Assembly: GCA_023101885.1 (NCBI GenBank)
Contig: JALPQD010000411.1
Span: 933,909 to 997,908, forward strand
From: Typhlomys cinereus
Lineage: Eukaryota > Chordata > Mammalia > Rodentia > Platacanthomyidae
Length of the DNA stretch: 64,000 bases
Direction: 5' to 3'
In this document: positions 33,641 through 47,045 of the stretch, piece after piece
Numbering within the stretch: position 1 is the first letter of the stretch
Layout of the letters: every line of letters begins with the position of its first letter
The notes under the pieces: model-generated
Seen by the model: the letters and a program-made list of their open reading frames with translations, nothing else
Told to the model about the DNA's origin: nothing
The model's database searches: none
Made by a program: the position numbers and the translations under genes

Positions 33641-36600
33641 ACATTTTGGTGTGTGTGTAGCCTATGATTGTTGTCTAGTTTCCGGTGGGTTGTTTTGATA
33701 GATCTCCGTGTTGTGAAGGAGGTGTCTCAAGGGGGTGGAAGGATGGATTATAAGGACTAGAATAAGGGATACGTATGCCGACATTGTGGTGTATTGTACG
33801 ACAGCAAATTTTGGAGCTGGAGGTTCCAAACTCTGTTTGTTGAGGAGGAGAAGGTAAGTTATAAGCGAAAAGGCGGCTGCAATGATCTCTAGCTGGCTGT
33901 TTTATTGCAACGGAACAACAGACTTTACCTCTTGAGCCCCGCTCCTCCACGCCCAAGTCCGTGACGCACTGCTTAAACCAGGATGGAAGCACTTCACCAA
34001 CTCGCGGCCATTAAATCGTTAATGCACCGTTTCCGAGGGTCTTTTTCTCAAGGCTTTACTTCCATGTTTGAATCAACACCATCAAAAATCTCCCTGCGCT
34101 TTGCCTCCGTCTGCTACGCCTTGTGAGGCCTTTAACCTGTTTGTCATGCTGATCACAGAACTCCCCTACGCCAGAAGTTCTTCCGGCCCACAACAGTGTT
34201 TCCTCCATCCGCAATTTTTCTTCGTGGTACACAAAACTTTCCAGTACAAGAATCTCGTTCGGCAGGTTCACCCACACCCTCACCAGCTTTTGCCTCCCTC
34301 CAGAATAACATTGCGGTGGAAACGGGTACACCCTCCCTTTTCGACAGTCCCTGGGCTTTTTTAATTTTTTAACCTGGCCACCATTCCCTACCCCCCCGCC
34401 CGTTACACACAAACATTCACACACACACAACAACACACACACACACACCACACACCACACAATCTTCTCTTGGCAGGACATACTCCTTTTCAAACTATAC
34501 GCCCTCCGCCTTCTCAATTGCACCAATCTTCCGGAAACAGACGCAACAACCCTAGTTTAAATTCCGACACTACTGCCCCTGAAACTTCTTCTATTGCTTT
34601 CTTTTTTGTACAATTGCTTCTTCTATACGATTGCGTATTTTGTATTGGACGGACACTGTGTTGTGGGTCTCTTTGGTCCCCAGTAGTTTTCGACCATAGA
34701 ACATGGGGAGACTGTTTGTTTAATCAGCGCCCAACCTAAAGGTGCGTCTGATAGCTTTCCCTGAGTTCCACCTTCCTTTTTTGGGGATTTTTCTTTTTGT
34801 GCTCTTACTCCTTTTTTTTAATGTTCGGCCTAACATTGTTCTTTTTTGTTAGTTAATTCTTTTTTATTATTTTTTTTGTAATTACCGGTTTACATGACAC
34901 TTATAATACAGGATGATATGACTGACAATAAAAAAGTCTGAGGTCTCTGGCTGATGATACATGTAAGGATAACGTTTAAGGCGCAATTAGGGTGGAATAG
35001 AGGGTGTGGATTGGTAGCGGAATGGGGAATGGCCCTAATTGTGCAAGTAGAAATGGTGATATTCTGAGGCCAGTAATGTTGAAGAGTATTGTGGGGAAGA
35101 GAGGCGAAGTACGTGTGCATTTAGAGTGGGTAGGGGACATGGATCAATGTGAAGAGGTCAAGAGACTTGGAATACCTGTAGGCCTAGCGAAAAGAAGAGG
35201 GCAAAATTGAAAAAAGGGGGAACAGAGAGGGCTTGGGGAAGAAGCATACTAGGTGCCTTCCTCCCTGGCGTCCAGAACGTACAGGGCCCGAAGAGCAGTG
35301 GGGTGAGAGACAAAGGGTAACAAGACGTCCTTCATACCGTAGCAGTACCAGATCAAACCCTGCCGTTCCCTCAGAACAGAAGGCAAGGACCAAGGCCTTA
35401 CAAGAGTGACATCGGGGCTTTGAGAGTTCTAGGCTCCCGACTCGCGGGCGGGGTTGGGAGAAAGGCTGAACTAAGCACAGCGCAAAGCTAGGTCAACAGT
35501 GGGGGAATATTATGCAACAGCCACGCTTTGGGGAAGTGGAGAAAAGAGCTCAGGAAGTCACAAGGAATCATCTTCTGCGAACAACAGTGGACCTGTATCT
35601 CTTTAAGGCCCACACCTGCCCCATGGGCTTCAACTGTGAGCACCCTAAAAGTGGGGGATGCCTATGGGATTCAGCCCTGTGTTTTTGCTTCCAATCCCTG
35701 CTCCCTGCTCATGTGAAGTTGGTCAACCTATGAGATGAAGACGGCATAAAGATAAGAAAAACGAATATCCGCACTCAGGCAGAGGAGAAGGTTAATTTAA
35801 AAGGTGTGTTCCCTGAAAAGGGAACGCGCACGCCGGGGGCACGTGGATAAGATACGATTTAGACATCTGTCACTCTTCACGGTGGGTGGGGTCTGAGAGA
35901 CGAGTGGTGTGCTATAAGAGTTTCTACAGTCATGCCCTTGCTTCTTTTTGTGGTGGCACTGAATGAGCCTCTATTCAAGGTGTTTGCCCCCCTGGGCAAA
36001 AAGAGCAGTCCGAGTTACCCCCCTGAGCAATCCTTCCGGCAGACGTCCACGGAAACGTGATTCCCCATTGCCATTCCAGAGACCTTCCCCAGGGGGTCGT
36101 CCGGCATTACGGGTTGGCTCATTAGACCTACCTACTCTGATTGTGTAACCCAATTGAAGTACAAATTAAGTCCACCCTCCCTCCTCTCCCCCGTCCCTTC
36201 CATTTTCTCGCCCCAGTCCCTATCCTGCCTCCCGACTTCCGTCCGTCCTTCATCCTTTCACTTTTCCCCATTCTCCCTTCCTCCTTCCTTCCTGATCCTC
36301 ATTCCGTTCCCAGGCTTCTTTAAGCCTTCTAGTCCCCCCGTCCCCCTATGCGCTGAGATCCTCATAAAGCCCGGCCCTTCACGTTGCTTTCCCTCCCATG
36401 TGGTCTGGGCTGCTTGCGGTTGCTGTGGGTTTTTTTTGGCGGTCGCGTGAATCTTTCTGTAGTAAGTGTAGGAGAGGCAATGTGGTGGCATAGTGCGTGA
36501 GTGTCATGGATGTTGGTAAAGCGAGGGATGAACATGTTGTGGTGTGCATGATAGGTGGAAGCCAGAGAGTCAAATGTATCAGAGGTGTCTCTTGCCCAAG

Positions 36601-39600
36601 TGCAACTACGCTTCACTCGGCTCAATGGTTATTGAATCACGCCATGAGGCGCCGGAGTGGGACGCAAATATGGGACTGTATTCACTCTTTCTTGTCTTTT
36701 CTCCTGTGACAAGTGATTACATAAATCTGAGCTGGTCTAGTGTCTGCGGTAGTCTCAAAGGGAAATGGCCTAAAACAATGAGGTGAGTTACGCATTGATG
36801 TGCACAAATGTGTAGGGTTTTGCTTGTTTAAACTACAATACACCCAATCAAAGAGGATAATAGTGCGTTGAAGATCAGATTCACGTGGTCCCACCACGTT
36901 CACAATGAGCTGGTAGCTGCTAATCAACATATTTTTTCTAACACCACAAAGTATTCTTCGACAGCATTGTTTTTCCCTCGAATACCATTGTTAAGGGTTG
37001 GCTGGTGCACTTAAATCTGTCTCTCTCCCGCTTAAGCTTGATTAGGCTTTTGAGTTATATAGGTCCCCCCAATAGAGGTTCGGTGTCAAACATGCCACCC
37101 AGAAAGGCCAACTATTTTTGGGGTGCCTATATGTTCCAAGTTTCGACGATTATTAATTTAATGTTACAAGTGGAAGGTACAGAGAAAAAATTGATTGGAT
37201 GGAAAATGCGAGGAGGGAGGAAGAGGGGGCCATTCCCCGAAAAAAAGGAGATGCCTTATTGGCAATGATGGGTGGTAAAGTTTCTCCTGTAAAGTTGTAT
37301 GTCTAATCAGAGGTCGCCACTCGCAGGGCGCCCCGAACACGCGTTGGGGGAACCCACTTGAGAGAGAATTTCGGAAGAATATTATTTTTTGCTTGTTTTT
37401 GTCCCAGCTCCGGGTTTGTAAACCATTGTAACAAATAATATTAGTTCCATATTGCCTTTGAAGTGCTAAAGTACCGGTTTATGGGATATCCACCAAATTT
37501 CAAATCACTTAACTGTTTTTTATATATTACTATTTTAGTTCAAGAAGAGGAAAAGAAATGAGAGAGATGGGAATGAAAGAGTGAGAGACATGAGAGAAAA
37601 GAAAATGGTCCCAGATGTAGAAGGTAGAGTTACAATAGCACATCACGAGAAAGAGAGTTGTACGAGGATGGATCCCGTTGAAGAGCAGCTACGCTATGAT
37701 GTAGAGCAGAAAAGAGAAAGAGGAGAGTATCCCCCTTCCATCTATCTTCACCCCATTACCCTCCTGTCACACATTCGCCGCGTGGACGCTTGCTCGTCTC
37801 AACGGCTTGCCTAAAACCCCACACCCCCACCTATACACCATTTCAACGTTTCCCAGACAGCGTCCAGTTTCAGCTCCTCCTGTTAGGTTTCCCTACCCGT
37901 CTCATGAAGTGGGCTCCGTTGCGTTTTTCTATCCTCAGGCCCTACTTTCCACCTGTTCGCTGTTTTGGTTAAGGTTTTTAGGTATATTTACTGTTCCCCA
38001 AAGCCCGCCCCTGAACGTTTATAATCTTGCACGGGGAAAGGTGAACGAAAGTGGTTTCAGATCTGTTCTGAGTGTTTCACTTCATCCCCGTATCCATGGG
38101 GGATCTAGTATGCACTATCTCTTGTCTATTTTAAAGAAAAATGGATTGAAATTAAAATTAATCTAATCTTACGATTCTCATTCTCCTGTGATCATTTAAC
38201 GTTTTATTGGCCTCTAAACTGGTGAGAGCTTGACGGAATAACTCTCCAACAAAAATAAATAAAAATTATTATCGATTACCAACTGAGTTTGACTGGCTGC
38301 CACCCCACTCCGCCTTTTCTACTTCGATGTCTTACTTTCTAACGGAAGTTTGTATACCCCGCCCGCTAATCCTTCTTTGCGATGTTTCTTTTGCTTTCTT
38401 TTATTATCTCATCTTTCTTTCTATTGCCCTATAATCAAATTTATATATCATCATTTCTAATACAATCCTTTATGAAGTGCTATTAGAACCAAAAATATCC
38501 ACAAGTAACGTCTCCAGGTTAATAAAAACAAGTAATTAAAAAAAACCACCATTTTTACTTGTTCCTCCTCAATCTCTGAGAACCAGGGTGACAGAACAGA
38601 TGGATCCCCCCTGTCCAGTGCGTAAAAAGTTTTGAGAGATGGAGTATTAAAGGTTCCCCCCCCGCTTCTAAACTTTTGATCGCGTGTGCAGGTGCAAAAA
38701 CTGCAAGTAGAAGAACAGATCACAACAAAGAATGCCCTCTACAAAAATAATTTTTATCTTTTTTCTAGGTCCCAGGAAAGTGCCTAAGTGGCCTTCAGCA
38801 CTACTCTATACTTACCCTAAAGTTCCTATGAAGTTTCCAGTAAATACAAAAATCTAAACACGTATAAGCCATATTTGAATTTACTTTAAAAAGAAGACCA
38901 GAGCACAAGCAGCCGCCTAATTCTTTCTTTTGCTTAGCTTCCTTTTTGCTAATATTTCTAGCGTGTTATGCCTACTCCCCCTGTTAATCCTGGTTCTTCT
39001 CTCCACTTTATTCTCGGTTCCAGTTCCCCTTTCGTGGTCTTCCCCATCTCCTTTTCTTTCCCGTCCCTATCATTCGCGTGACTTAGCCGGGCTCAGGAGC
39101 ATTTTTTCCCCTCACTCCCTAATTGAAATAAACTATCTTTTCCCCCCAATATTGACTCTATTTCGGTAATGCAGGTGGGGCGGGTCTAAGTCGCGAGTTC
39201 TCCTAGTAATTAGAGCAATAAGTTTTCCGCGTACCTGGGGGTTGAGCTTCCTATTTTGATCCCCGGTATTTCCAAAGAGTCGCCGTTCATACGTCTTCCC
39301 CCTCTTCTACCTCAATATCCGTCCCAAACTCCGGTTTTCACGTGTTATGTTTTGCTCCGCGAAGCTTCCGCCATCCCTCCCCCCCGATAATCAGGATATG
39401 TGTGCCCACCTCCCTCTCTTTGCCCCAATGTCCAATTTTTGTTCCTCGCTCCCTATTTTCCCCCCATCCTTTTCACCTACTATTTGATCTTCCCTCTCTT
39501 CACCAAAGTCTTACCACTAATTTTATTCCCTAACGTTTGGGCTAGGGTCACCAAGTATCTCCCTGGGAGGCAAGGGATCCTGACCACGGACTCTTAACCA

Positions 39601-42600
39601 GTAGTCGTTTTATTCTCGATGCTTAATCCGCCATGGTCCGTAAACTATTGAAAATGGCGTTCAGTCCTCGGAAACTCGCCCACTGGGGCCCTTTTCTCCG
39701 TTATGTCCTTCATAGGAAAGCGAGCCATGTTACGTCTTCCCCCTACCAGAGGAGATTTTCCCTTTAGGTCATCTATTTACCTTCCCCTTTTTACCCGCAT
39801 AAAGGATTCCCTCTGGGAATTCCGGCTGAGGGTGTACGCTGCACTGCGGACGTGGGGGAAGGGAAGGGAGGGGGAGCAGGGGCGCCTGTGGGGGCGGGCG
39901 TAGGAAGGGTGTGTGGATCCGTGGAATCTCCCTGCCGCTTTTTTCCCAGTTGTTCCCATAATTTTCCCCCTCCCTATTATATCCCCTTATTCTAAAGTTT
40001 TGTATGAAGAGCGGAAAACCTATATGTTTTATTATATTTAAAATGATTATTTAAAAATATAGTCATTCTATCCTAAAAAAATTTCATCATAAGTACTATT
40101 AATATATTACTTTTTATCTTTTATTACTTATTAACTTAATATTATAAAAAAAACATATACAACATATATACACTGAAAATACACACGAATAGAAAAATAT
40201 CAATATTGATCGAAATTAAACTAGATGACCACCAAAATTTGGTAATTTAAAGTGGCTAAGGTTACATTTCAGTGTATGGGTTTATTACTATAGTGGACAT
40301 AACAGTCTATACAAGCACTGTTTGCCTTCATTGTTTTGTCTCCCTCTTGCTATTGGGTCTTTAGATACTATGAATACAATGGCCTACGTAGGCGTTGATG
40401 CTTGCTCATTCCATTTTTCTGTTTCTTAAAGCGAGAAGTAAAAAAAAATGGCTTCCGGTTTCTCAATGTTTTTACAGTCTCGCTAATCCAAGAGAGTGGC
40501 AAAAAAGGCAATCTTTTAGCCCTCTTCCATTTACATCCATTCTCGAACCAACAATCAGACAACCCATCATGCGCGTAAGGCTGCCACTTTTTGCGTCCCT
40601 CGATTGTCCTGATTTCCCGCTTGTCTTTCTTTTTGGTTGTTGTGCAAGAATCCTCTCACAGTGAAAATAAAGGTTGGCCCCTATTTGACAACTTGGACAC
40701 AATGCAAGGACACGAAAACGTGTTATTACTACTGTAACATAGGAGGCTTATAGTGGGTTCCCGCGTCCCTCTGGAATAGGTCCCCCCCATTGTTTTATAT
40801 CGGTTGTCCTGTTTTATGGGGGGAAGAGAGGTAGGATTGTATCTTTAAAATTTAATTTTATTTTCTTATGTGTCGAATATAATATTTATGAAAATCAGAA
40901 GAAGAAAAATCCCATTAATATAATATAAAGTACAGAACTAGCATAATTCCCAACGGAATTTTTTTTTTTGTGAGGACTACTTAATGTACGTGACCAGAGT
41001 GCCATGGACGTGACATAGTTGATGACTTCACATAACATGTGTCTTACATTGCTAAGCACAGTCCCGCACTTTCATATCGTAATCTACTAAACTTCTCCTA
41101 TATAAACACACCAGAATAGCCGCTACTGTTCTAAATAGACAGGAATAACATAATGAGCACAGGATTAAGTAGGTGGGGGGTGGTTGCCTGTTGCGGTGAT
41201 TTAGAATAAGTTTCACTTCCGTCTTCCCCATCTTGTCCTTTCACCAAAAACTTTTTATACAGTGTGTTCTCCTCACCTGGGAAAGACATTAGAGAATGCG
41301 TACAAATGATTTCCCAGATTAACCCACCCCACTGAGCCCCTTGAAGAGAGGTAGAAGCGAAGTCTAATAGTCTCTTTTTGAGGACCAGCACAGGTTTATA
41401 TAGAAACCTGTGCCTCCCCTTTTCCTTAACGCGGTCACACTTTGGAATAGCTCCCCCAATTCCCAGGTTTGAGGATTTTACTTTTGGGGTAGCTGTGGGG
41501 GTTAGATGTGCTCTTTGGAGTAACAAACTATACTAAGCCCCAAGTACAAAGGATCAAGCAGACAGTTTCGAAACAGTGGTTTGGTTTTCGTTGTGAAAAT
41601 GTCCACACCCAAACTCTCACTCCCAATAATCATCGCTCCCCCCTCTCTTGATTCTGCGTAAAGACAAAAGTTCATGTCCTAGTTGAAAGTTCTGCTTGGT
41701 ATACCTTTCGGCATAGTCATACATCGCTTGAATGTGAATATTTTGATTTGAACTCGTAAAAACTAGTTTATCTTGCCAGGGCCTTTTTTCTTTTTCTGGT
41801 TAACGTGGCTTTTTACGTACATTTCTCGTGTCCTCTCCTCGTCGCAACCCCCCTCCATCTCCCCCGTCAGAATAACCAAAGCTGAGGAACACGGCACTAG
41901 ATATTCCATCATGTGCTTTTTCCCCCCTCCATTTGGTATAGCTAGCTTTGAGGAGAAAAGTGCGATAAAATCCTGATTCTTGCCCCAAACACAGAGGGAT
42001 GAAAAAAAAAAAAAAATCCTTTTTTATCTTTTATTTACTTTGCTCATGTTTTAGGGTATGTGTTTGGTCTTAACAACAGAGGAATTGCTTTTGTGCTCTC
42101 TTGGCTGCCATCAGAATGGGTGGCTCTGGCATAAGAGCCAAGGAGGATGCTCCAAGCTGCAGAGCCGCCAGAGGTCACTATGGTGGCTGGGATAAGGGAG
42201 AATGCAGGTGAGCTGTCCTGCTTAGTTAAACCTTCTGGTCTATGATCGCGCCAAAGAGAGGTTCAAATTACAAAGCGAATTTCACCTCTTGCCTGAGCAC
42301 AGAAGCCAGTTTGGAGAGGGGTCTAACAACAGCACTCATCAAACTTTATTAGGTTGACCAATTATTATTTGTTTTCATTCATTATATCCTTAAAATGTCA
42401 ACACTACCTACAAGTTTCAAAGTCACGATTTCCTTAAAGTTCGGTTTTTCCTCCCTTTTATAAAAAATAGTTCTCTCCTCCATAAAATGATGTTTGCTAT
42501 AAAAAAATAAAATTGTTGATTCCCAACGAGCTAGGGGTGGGGTGCCATTGCCCATTCAACACTTCACTTTGCAGAATCTGGAAAGATTAAGAGAAACTAC

Positions 42601-42822
42601 AATGTTCATTGAGCTACTTTTTTAAAAGTCCTGCTTGTGTAACATTAACAACAACTTGGCAGAATACTACTAATCCCACACAAGTTAAGGGCCAAGTAAT
42701 CATAATAGGGAACTTTGCATTACCTGTGCAATGACCAACATATCATTTGACCCCAACCGCCCCCAAGGCTAGCATGGACCATAACAACAGGAGCCTTATA
42801 GGCAGGGTATTAACCAGACACA
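33641..42822. other. anomalous, probably low-quality assembly block
   Basis: About 9 kb with CpG common, few intact repeats, frequent broken homopolymers (CCCCCC, TTTTTTTT) and no reading frame above about 156 codons. A noisy CA run (about 34410-34460) and pyrimidine-rich pieces (36170-36320, 38930-39170, 39340-39500) look like damaged versions of repeats seen cleanly elsewhere. I cannot support any gene here. Uncorrected long-read gap filling is the simplest explanation; foreign DNA is less likely. Confidence 0.7.
42668..42822 (+). repeat. error-laden L1 3' UTR (lineage 1)
   Basis: It follows the intact copy at about 23866-24003 word for word but with scattered extra bases, such as CAAGTTAAGGGCCAAG for CAAGTTAGGGCCAAAG and ATAATAGGGAACTTTGC for ATAATAGGACTTTGC. 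It runs straight into the N gap. Confidence 0.8.
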
Positions 42823-43120
42823 NNNNNNNNNNNNNNNNNNNNNNNNNNNNNNNNNNNNNNNNNNNNNNNNNNNNNNNNNNNNNNNNNNNNNNNNNNNNNN
42901 NNNNNNNNNNNNNNNNNNNNNNNNNNNNNNNNNNNNNNNNNNNNNNNNNNNNNNNNNNNNNNNNNNNNNNNNNNNNNNNNNNNNNNNNNNNNNNNNNNNN
43001 NNNNNNNNNNNNNNNNNNNNNNNNNNNNNNNNNNNNNNNNNNNNNNNNNNNNNNNNNNNNNNNNNNNNNNNNNNNNNNNNNNNNNNNNNNNNNNNNNNNN
43101 NNNNNNNNNNNNNNNNNNNN
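42823..43120. other. assembly gap (298 N)
   Basis: An uninterrupted run of N. The apparent reading frame across it is an artefact. Confidence 1.
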
Positions 43121-43375
43121 CTTCAGTTGGTTAGAACTAAAAATTAACCTTTAGAAGTTATGTGATTCCTACAGACTAGAATCTGATGGCTTCTTTCAAT
43201 ATAGAGAGATGGAGAAAGGAAAAGAAGAGGAGAAGAAGGTAGCTTTTTGAGGTGTAACAAAGAGTTAGAGTTAGAGGAGACCAAGAAATGGGAATAAGAA
43301 TTTCATCAGTAGGTTATTAAGGAAGAATTAAATTAATTGTAGTTTACAGAAGGGTGGGCATTTTTTTCATGCACA
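43121..43375. other. right copy of the duplicated gap flank
   Basis: It begins with 40 bases identical to 33256-33295 and then runs roughly parallel to the left copy, ending in a T-run as the left copy does. Confidence 0.75.
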
Positions 43376-43434
43376 TGTGTATATCATAGGGCACTTCGGG
43401 GGGTGATATATGCCTGTAGAGGCTCAAGGGTGAC
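43376..43434 (-). repeat. B2-superfamily SINE fragment
   Basis: TATATCATAGGGCACTTCGG and GGCTCAAGGGTGACT match the tail-side body of the common subfamily. The element breaks off into a polypyrimidine run. Confidence 0.6.
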
Positions 43435-43680
43435 TCCCTCCCCTCTCCTCCCTCCCCTCCCCTCCCTTTCCCTCCTCCCCTCCCCTTTCTCTCCCTCCCC
43501 TCTCCTCTCTTCTCTCCTCCTCTCTCTCTTCTCCTCTCCTCTCCTCTCTCTCCTCTCCTGCATCTCTCCTCTCTTCTCCTTTCCCCTCCCCTCCCTCCCT
43601 CCTCTCCCTCCCTCCCCCTTCCTCTCCCCTCCTCTACCTTCCTTTTCCCTCCATTCCCCTCTCCTCTTCTTCCCCCTGCT
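43435..43680 (+). repeat. (CTCCC/CTCTCC)n polypyrimidine tract
   Basis: About 245 bases of C and T only, in a mixture of CCTCC and TCTCC units, with a single CTGCATC interruption. The reading frames over it are low complexity. Confidence 0.95.
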
Positions 43681-45574
43681 TCTCAGGAACCAGAAACAAT
43701 CTGACAGCCTGGCAACCTGCCCCCATGCAGTATAGCCGCCCCCGCTTCCCTTGAACAAGGGAATTCCCTTCCCTGTGAGAACAAGGACTTCCCTTCCCTC
43801 TCTTTCCCACCCCTGTCACTCTCTCCTAAGAGATCCCTAAATTCCTTATCCAGAAAGACAACTCATCACAGCCCCTTTCTCTCAAACCACATCCAAATCT
43901 TCCCTGCAATTATGTAATACAGTTCCTTCACTTACAAGAAAAAATTCTACAGTTTGGGATGTCAGCTTCTTCATATTTAAGTTCAGCTCATATTCTTGCC
44001 TAGGAATATGGCTTTGCCAAGCCCGGATCAGACAGGCTGTTTGGAAGTAGGGTCTGGCTGTGATGTAGGGTAACTTTTCAGAGTCTCCATAGCTTCTTTT
44101 TTTAGGAAAAAATCTAATAAGAATCAGTCGCAGACTGTGTTCTTGTTTCTTGAATTGCTGACTTTAAAAAAATAAATTTCATCTCTTTTATGAAAAGCCT
44201 GAATTGCACCTAAAATATATCAAAAGTCTTGCTGACACGTATAATGACTTGCTTGGGAATAAAGTATGCTGTTACTTTTTTGAGAAAAAAAAAAAAAACA
44301 AGTGTAATAGTTACTCTTAACTGTTGTGCGAGAGAACATCCAAAGTCAGGCACCTTAAGGGAGAAAAGGAGATTTATTCAGTGGCTGAAGCTGGAGGCTA
44401 CGTCACTGCAGACATCCTGGAGGCTCAGAGCTGCTCAGTCCAGTAAGACAATGGGTGACGGCTGAAGGCTGGAGGATTCCTGAAGAGTCCAAGAAGCGAA
44501 GAAGCTGGACCGCAAGAGGGAAGAGAGTTTTCTAGCACAGCTTTGGAGAGTCTCTCTTCCAAGTCCTTTGTTCTATGATTCCTTTTATCTGGCCTGTTAC
44601 TGGGACATTCAATCAGATGTAGAGCTGGTCTTTGTATTGTAAATGTATTGATCTGGATAACCTCTTCAGGTAGCCTGACAGCTGATCTTAGTTAATGCCA
44701 GGTGTGGTCCATCCTGGACACCCAGAATTAACTGTCACAAGGGACAATGAGAAAAACGAAAACTGGGCAGATACGTTAAAAAGCAAATATAGAAAATTAT
44801 TCATTGTAGAACCAAACTGGCAATATCGTTTAATTCTTTTAACTTTTTTGATGCTTTATCAGTTTTATCACATAATGGGAGGGGAATTCCTTTCATTATT
44901 TGAAGTTCACCTCTCTCAAATCTCTAGTGGTTTGAGGTTTGGTGACTCATATTTATTGGCCTCTATGATTTTATACCTGTTAATCATATGTGAACCAAAA
45001 AGGTCTCAGTTTTCAATCTGTTAACTGGTTCCTCTGTTCCCTTAAATTTTAGCTGCTGTTCTCTGAGCATCTTCCAAATTTTCCTAACTCAGGACACTCA
45101 GAATCATTTCAAGTGCTCCAAGTCTAAGTTTAGTTCAAGGGTAATAGTAAGTTATTTTTGATTTGTTTCAATGATCTCTGTTTAATGCTGAGTTAGACTA
45201 AAACACTTCGCAAGCTCTTCCTCTACTCTTTGCAGTTGATGGTATATGCTGATTTCATACATGAAAATCTTCAAATTTGTATCTCCTGCATCTCCATTGT
45301 CAATGCAGCACAATAACCATATCAACTTCACTTTTGAATATTTTGAAATGTTTATCCATCTCTCATTGCTGTTGTGTTGGCTTAAACCTATTTAAGGAGG
45401 CTTCTTTTGGTCTTTAGTGGCATCGTTTTCTCTGATCTGTCTTCTTCAGAGTTTTCAGTGCTTTGTCCAGAGTGTAAATATATTCATCCCCTATATTGGA
45501 CATATCACAATGGTCCTGACGAATTCGCAGTGTTGGCTTTTGATGTGCTGATGATGTATGTCACTTGTGTGTTA
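43681..45574. other. unassigned; possible old LTR or DNA repeat at 44300-44700
   Basis: No exon recognised. The block with GGAGATTTATTCAGTGGCTG near 44366 has the feel of an interspersed repeat, but I could not name it. CpG frequency is back to normal low levels, so this is outside the anomalous block. Confidence 0.3.
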
Positions 45575-45700
45575 GCCTGAGGCAGTTTCATGAGTAGTCC
45601 AGGGTGACCTAGATTGAAGACCCCACCTGATGAGCTTCCCAGGCACTTAGAGAGGTACAGACATGGGCTATCATGCTCCACTGATAGCCTAACCTTTAAA
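45575..45700 (-). repeat. B1 SINE fragment
   Basis: AGTAGTCCAGGGTGACCTAG and CAGGCACTTAGAGAGGTACA followed by GACATGGGCTATCATGCTCC resemble reversed B1 with substitutions. Confidence 0.5.
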
Positions 45701-46097
45701 AGAAAACTTACCTTCTAGAAATTCATGTGAAAATCTTTACAGATGTAATGAAAAGCTGAGCTTGCTTCAGAACTCATATGGAGCGGGAAGAGGCAGAAGA
45801 TCAGAGAGCAAAGAGTGTGAAAGAGTACTTGAGGAGTGAATATGGTCAAAATACTTCATATACATGCATGAAATGACACCCCAAAACTCACTGTCTTATA
45901 CGATTATTATAGCCTAATAAAATTAATAATGGGAAGATAACAATACAAGTAGAGATATCAATGAGATGATACAGATGGATGAATTGAAAAATGGTAACAT
46001 TGGGTAGTGAATACATGGAAGTGAAGTATATTATTTTGGCTATTTTGTATATATTGGAATTTTCCATGATAAAAATTTGCTTTTTTTCCATTTTTTT

Positions 46098-46198
46098 ATC
46101 TTTTTGTTTTGTTTTGTTTTAAGATTAAATCTTACTTGGAAACCTACTGGCCTTGAATTTGTCATCTTACCTCAGTCTCTTAAAAAAGTTTTTTTTTA
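46098..46198 (-). repeat. B1 SINE fragment
   Basis: A TTTTGTTTTGTTTTGTTTTA reversed tail is followed by CTGGCCTTGAATTTGTCATC and TACCTCAGTCTCTTA, typical of reversed B1. Confidence 0.6.
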
Positions 46199-46439
46199 AT
46201 TTTAAATAGTTCTAAAGCATATCTAAATGTTCCAGAAGAACAAACACTGCTTTTAACCATTTGAAGCCACCTTATCTTTGAGCCTTTTCTCTTCTCTCTC
46301 CTTTAATATACAATCTTTACCAGATTATATTATTATATAATATATATATATTATTCCTACAGTGGACTTGTTCAAAAATATCCCTTTCCTTTTCTCAAAA
46401 AGATTACTGCTGTTTTATGCTTGCCTCACTTGCTTTCTT

Positions 46440-46770
46440 TTTAAAAGATTCTTTATCCTTTGACACTTTCATACATAAATACAATGAATTTATGTGTTTT
46501 GTATAAGTAAGTCCACTTACTACCTGATCTCATTCCCCTCCTGTCCCACTCCATATTGTCTCCTTTCCAGCAGGTCTCCTTCCTACTTGCAGATATTTTT
46601 ACATGTGTGGCCCACTAGGTCTCACCAGGATGCTTGTTCTGTCAAGCATCTGAGTATTCTCTGGGGCACAGATGACTTATCACTGAGTAAAGAAGTTTCT
46701 CTTGCCGGCCTGGCAAGATGCAGTATTTCTTGACATCTTCTATGCTGAGATGACAGGACAATGGAAATGA
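46440..46770 (-). repeat. L1 3' UTR fragment (lineage 3)
   Basis: Reverse of the 11105 type: TACATAAATACAATGAATTT, TTTTTACATGTGTGGCCCAC, TCAGTAAAGAAGTTTCTCTT-like segment and GTATTTCTTGACATCTTC. Confidence 0.6.
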
Positions 46771-47045
46771 CAGGACAATGGAAGTGGACATTTCTGCAGC
46801 GAGGTCTTCAGTGTAACAGCCTTGTCATGACCAGTACCTACTGCCTGGGAGCACTTGCTTTTGCTTTTTACCCCATCTCAAATATCACTAATACCACGGA
46901 ATCCCCCTCTTTTTCTGGATACATCCATTCTACTTTGTTGCATTACCATGGGCCTTTGCAAGTACTTCTTCATTTTTTTTTTTATAAAACATGCATTCTT
47001 GTATTGTAAGGTGTAAAATTACTGTAATAATTTTAAATGAATAAG

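Noticed and set aside
33641..42822. Bacterial or viral contamination
   Set aside because: There are no long reading frames or recognisable genes, and the L1 fragment at 42668 ties the end of the block to this genome. A database search would settle it.
42747..43154. 135-codon frame at the gap
   Set aside because: Most of it is translated N.
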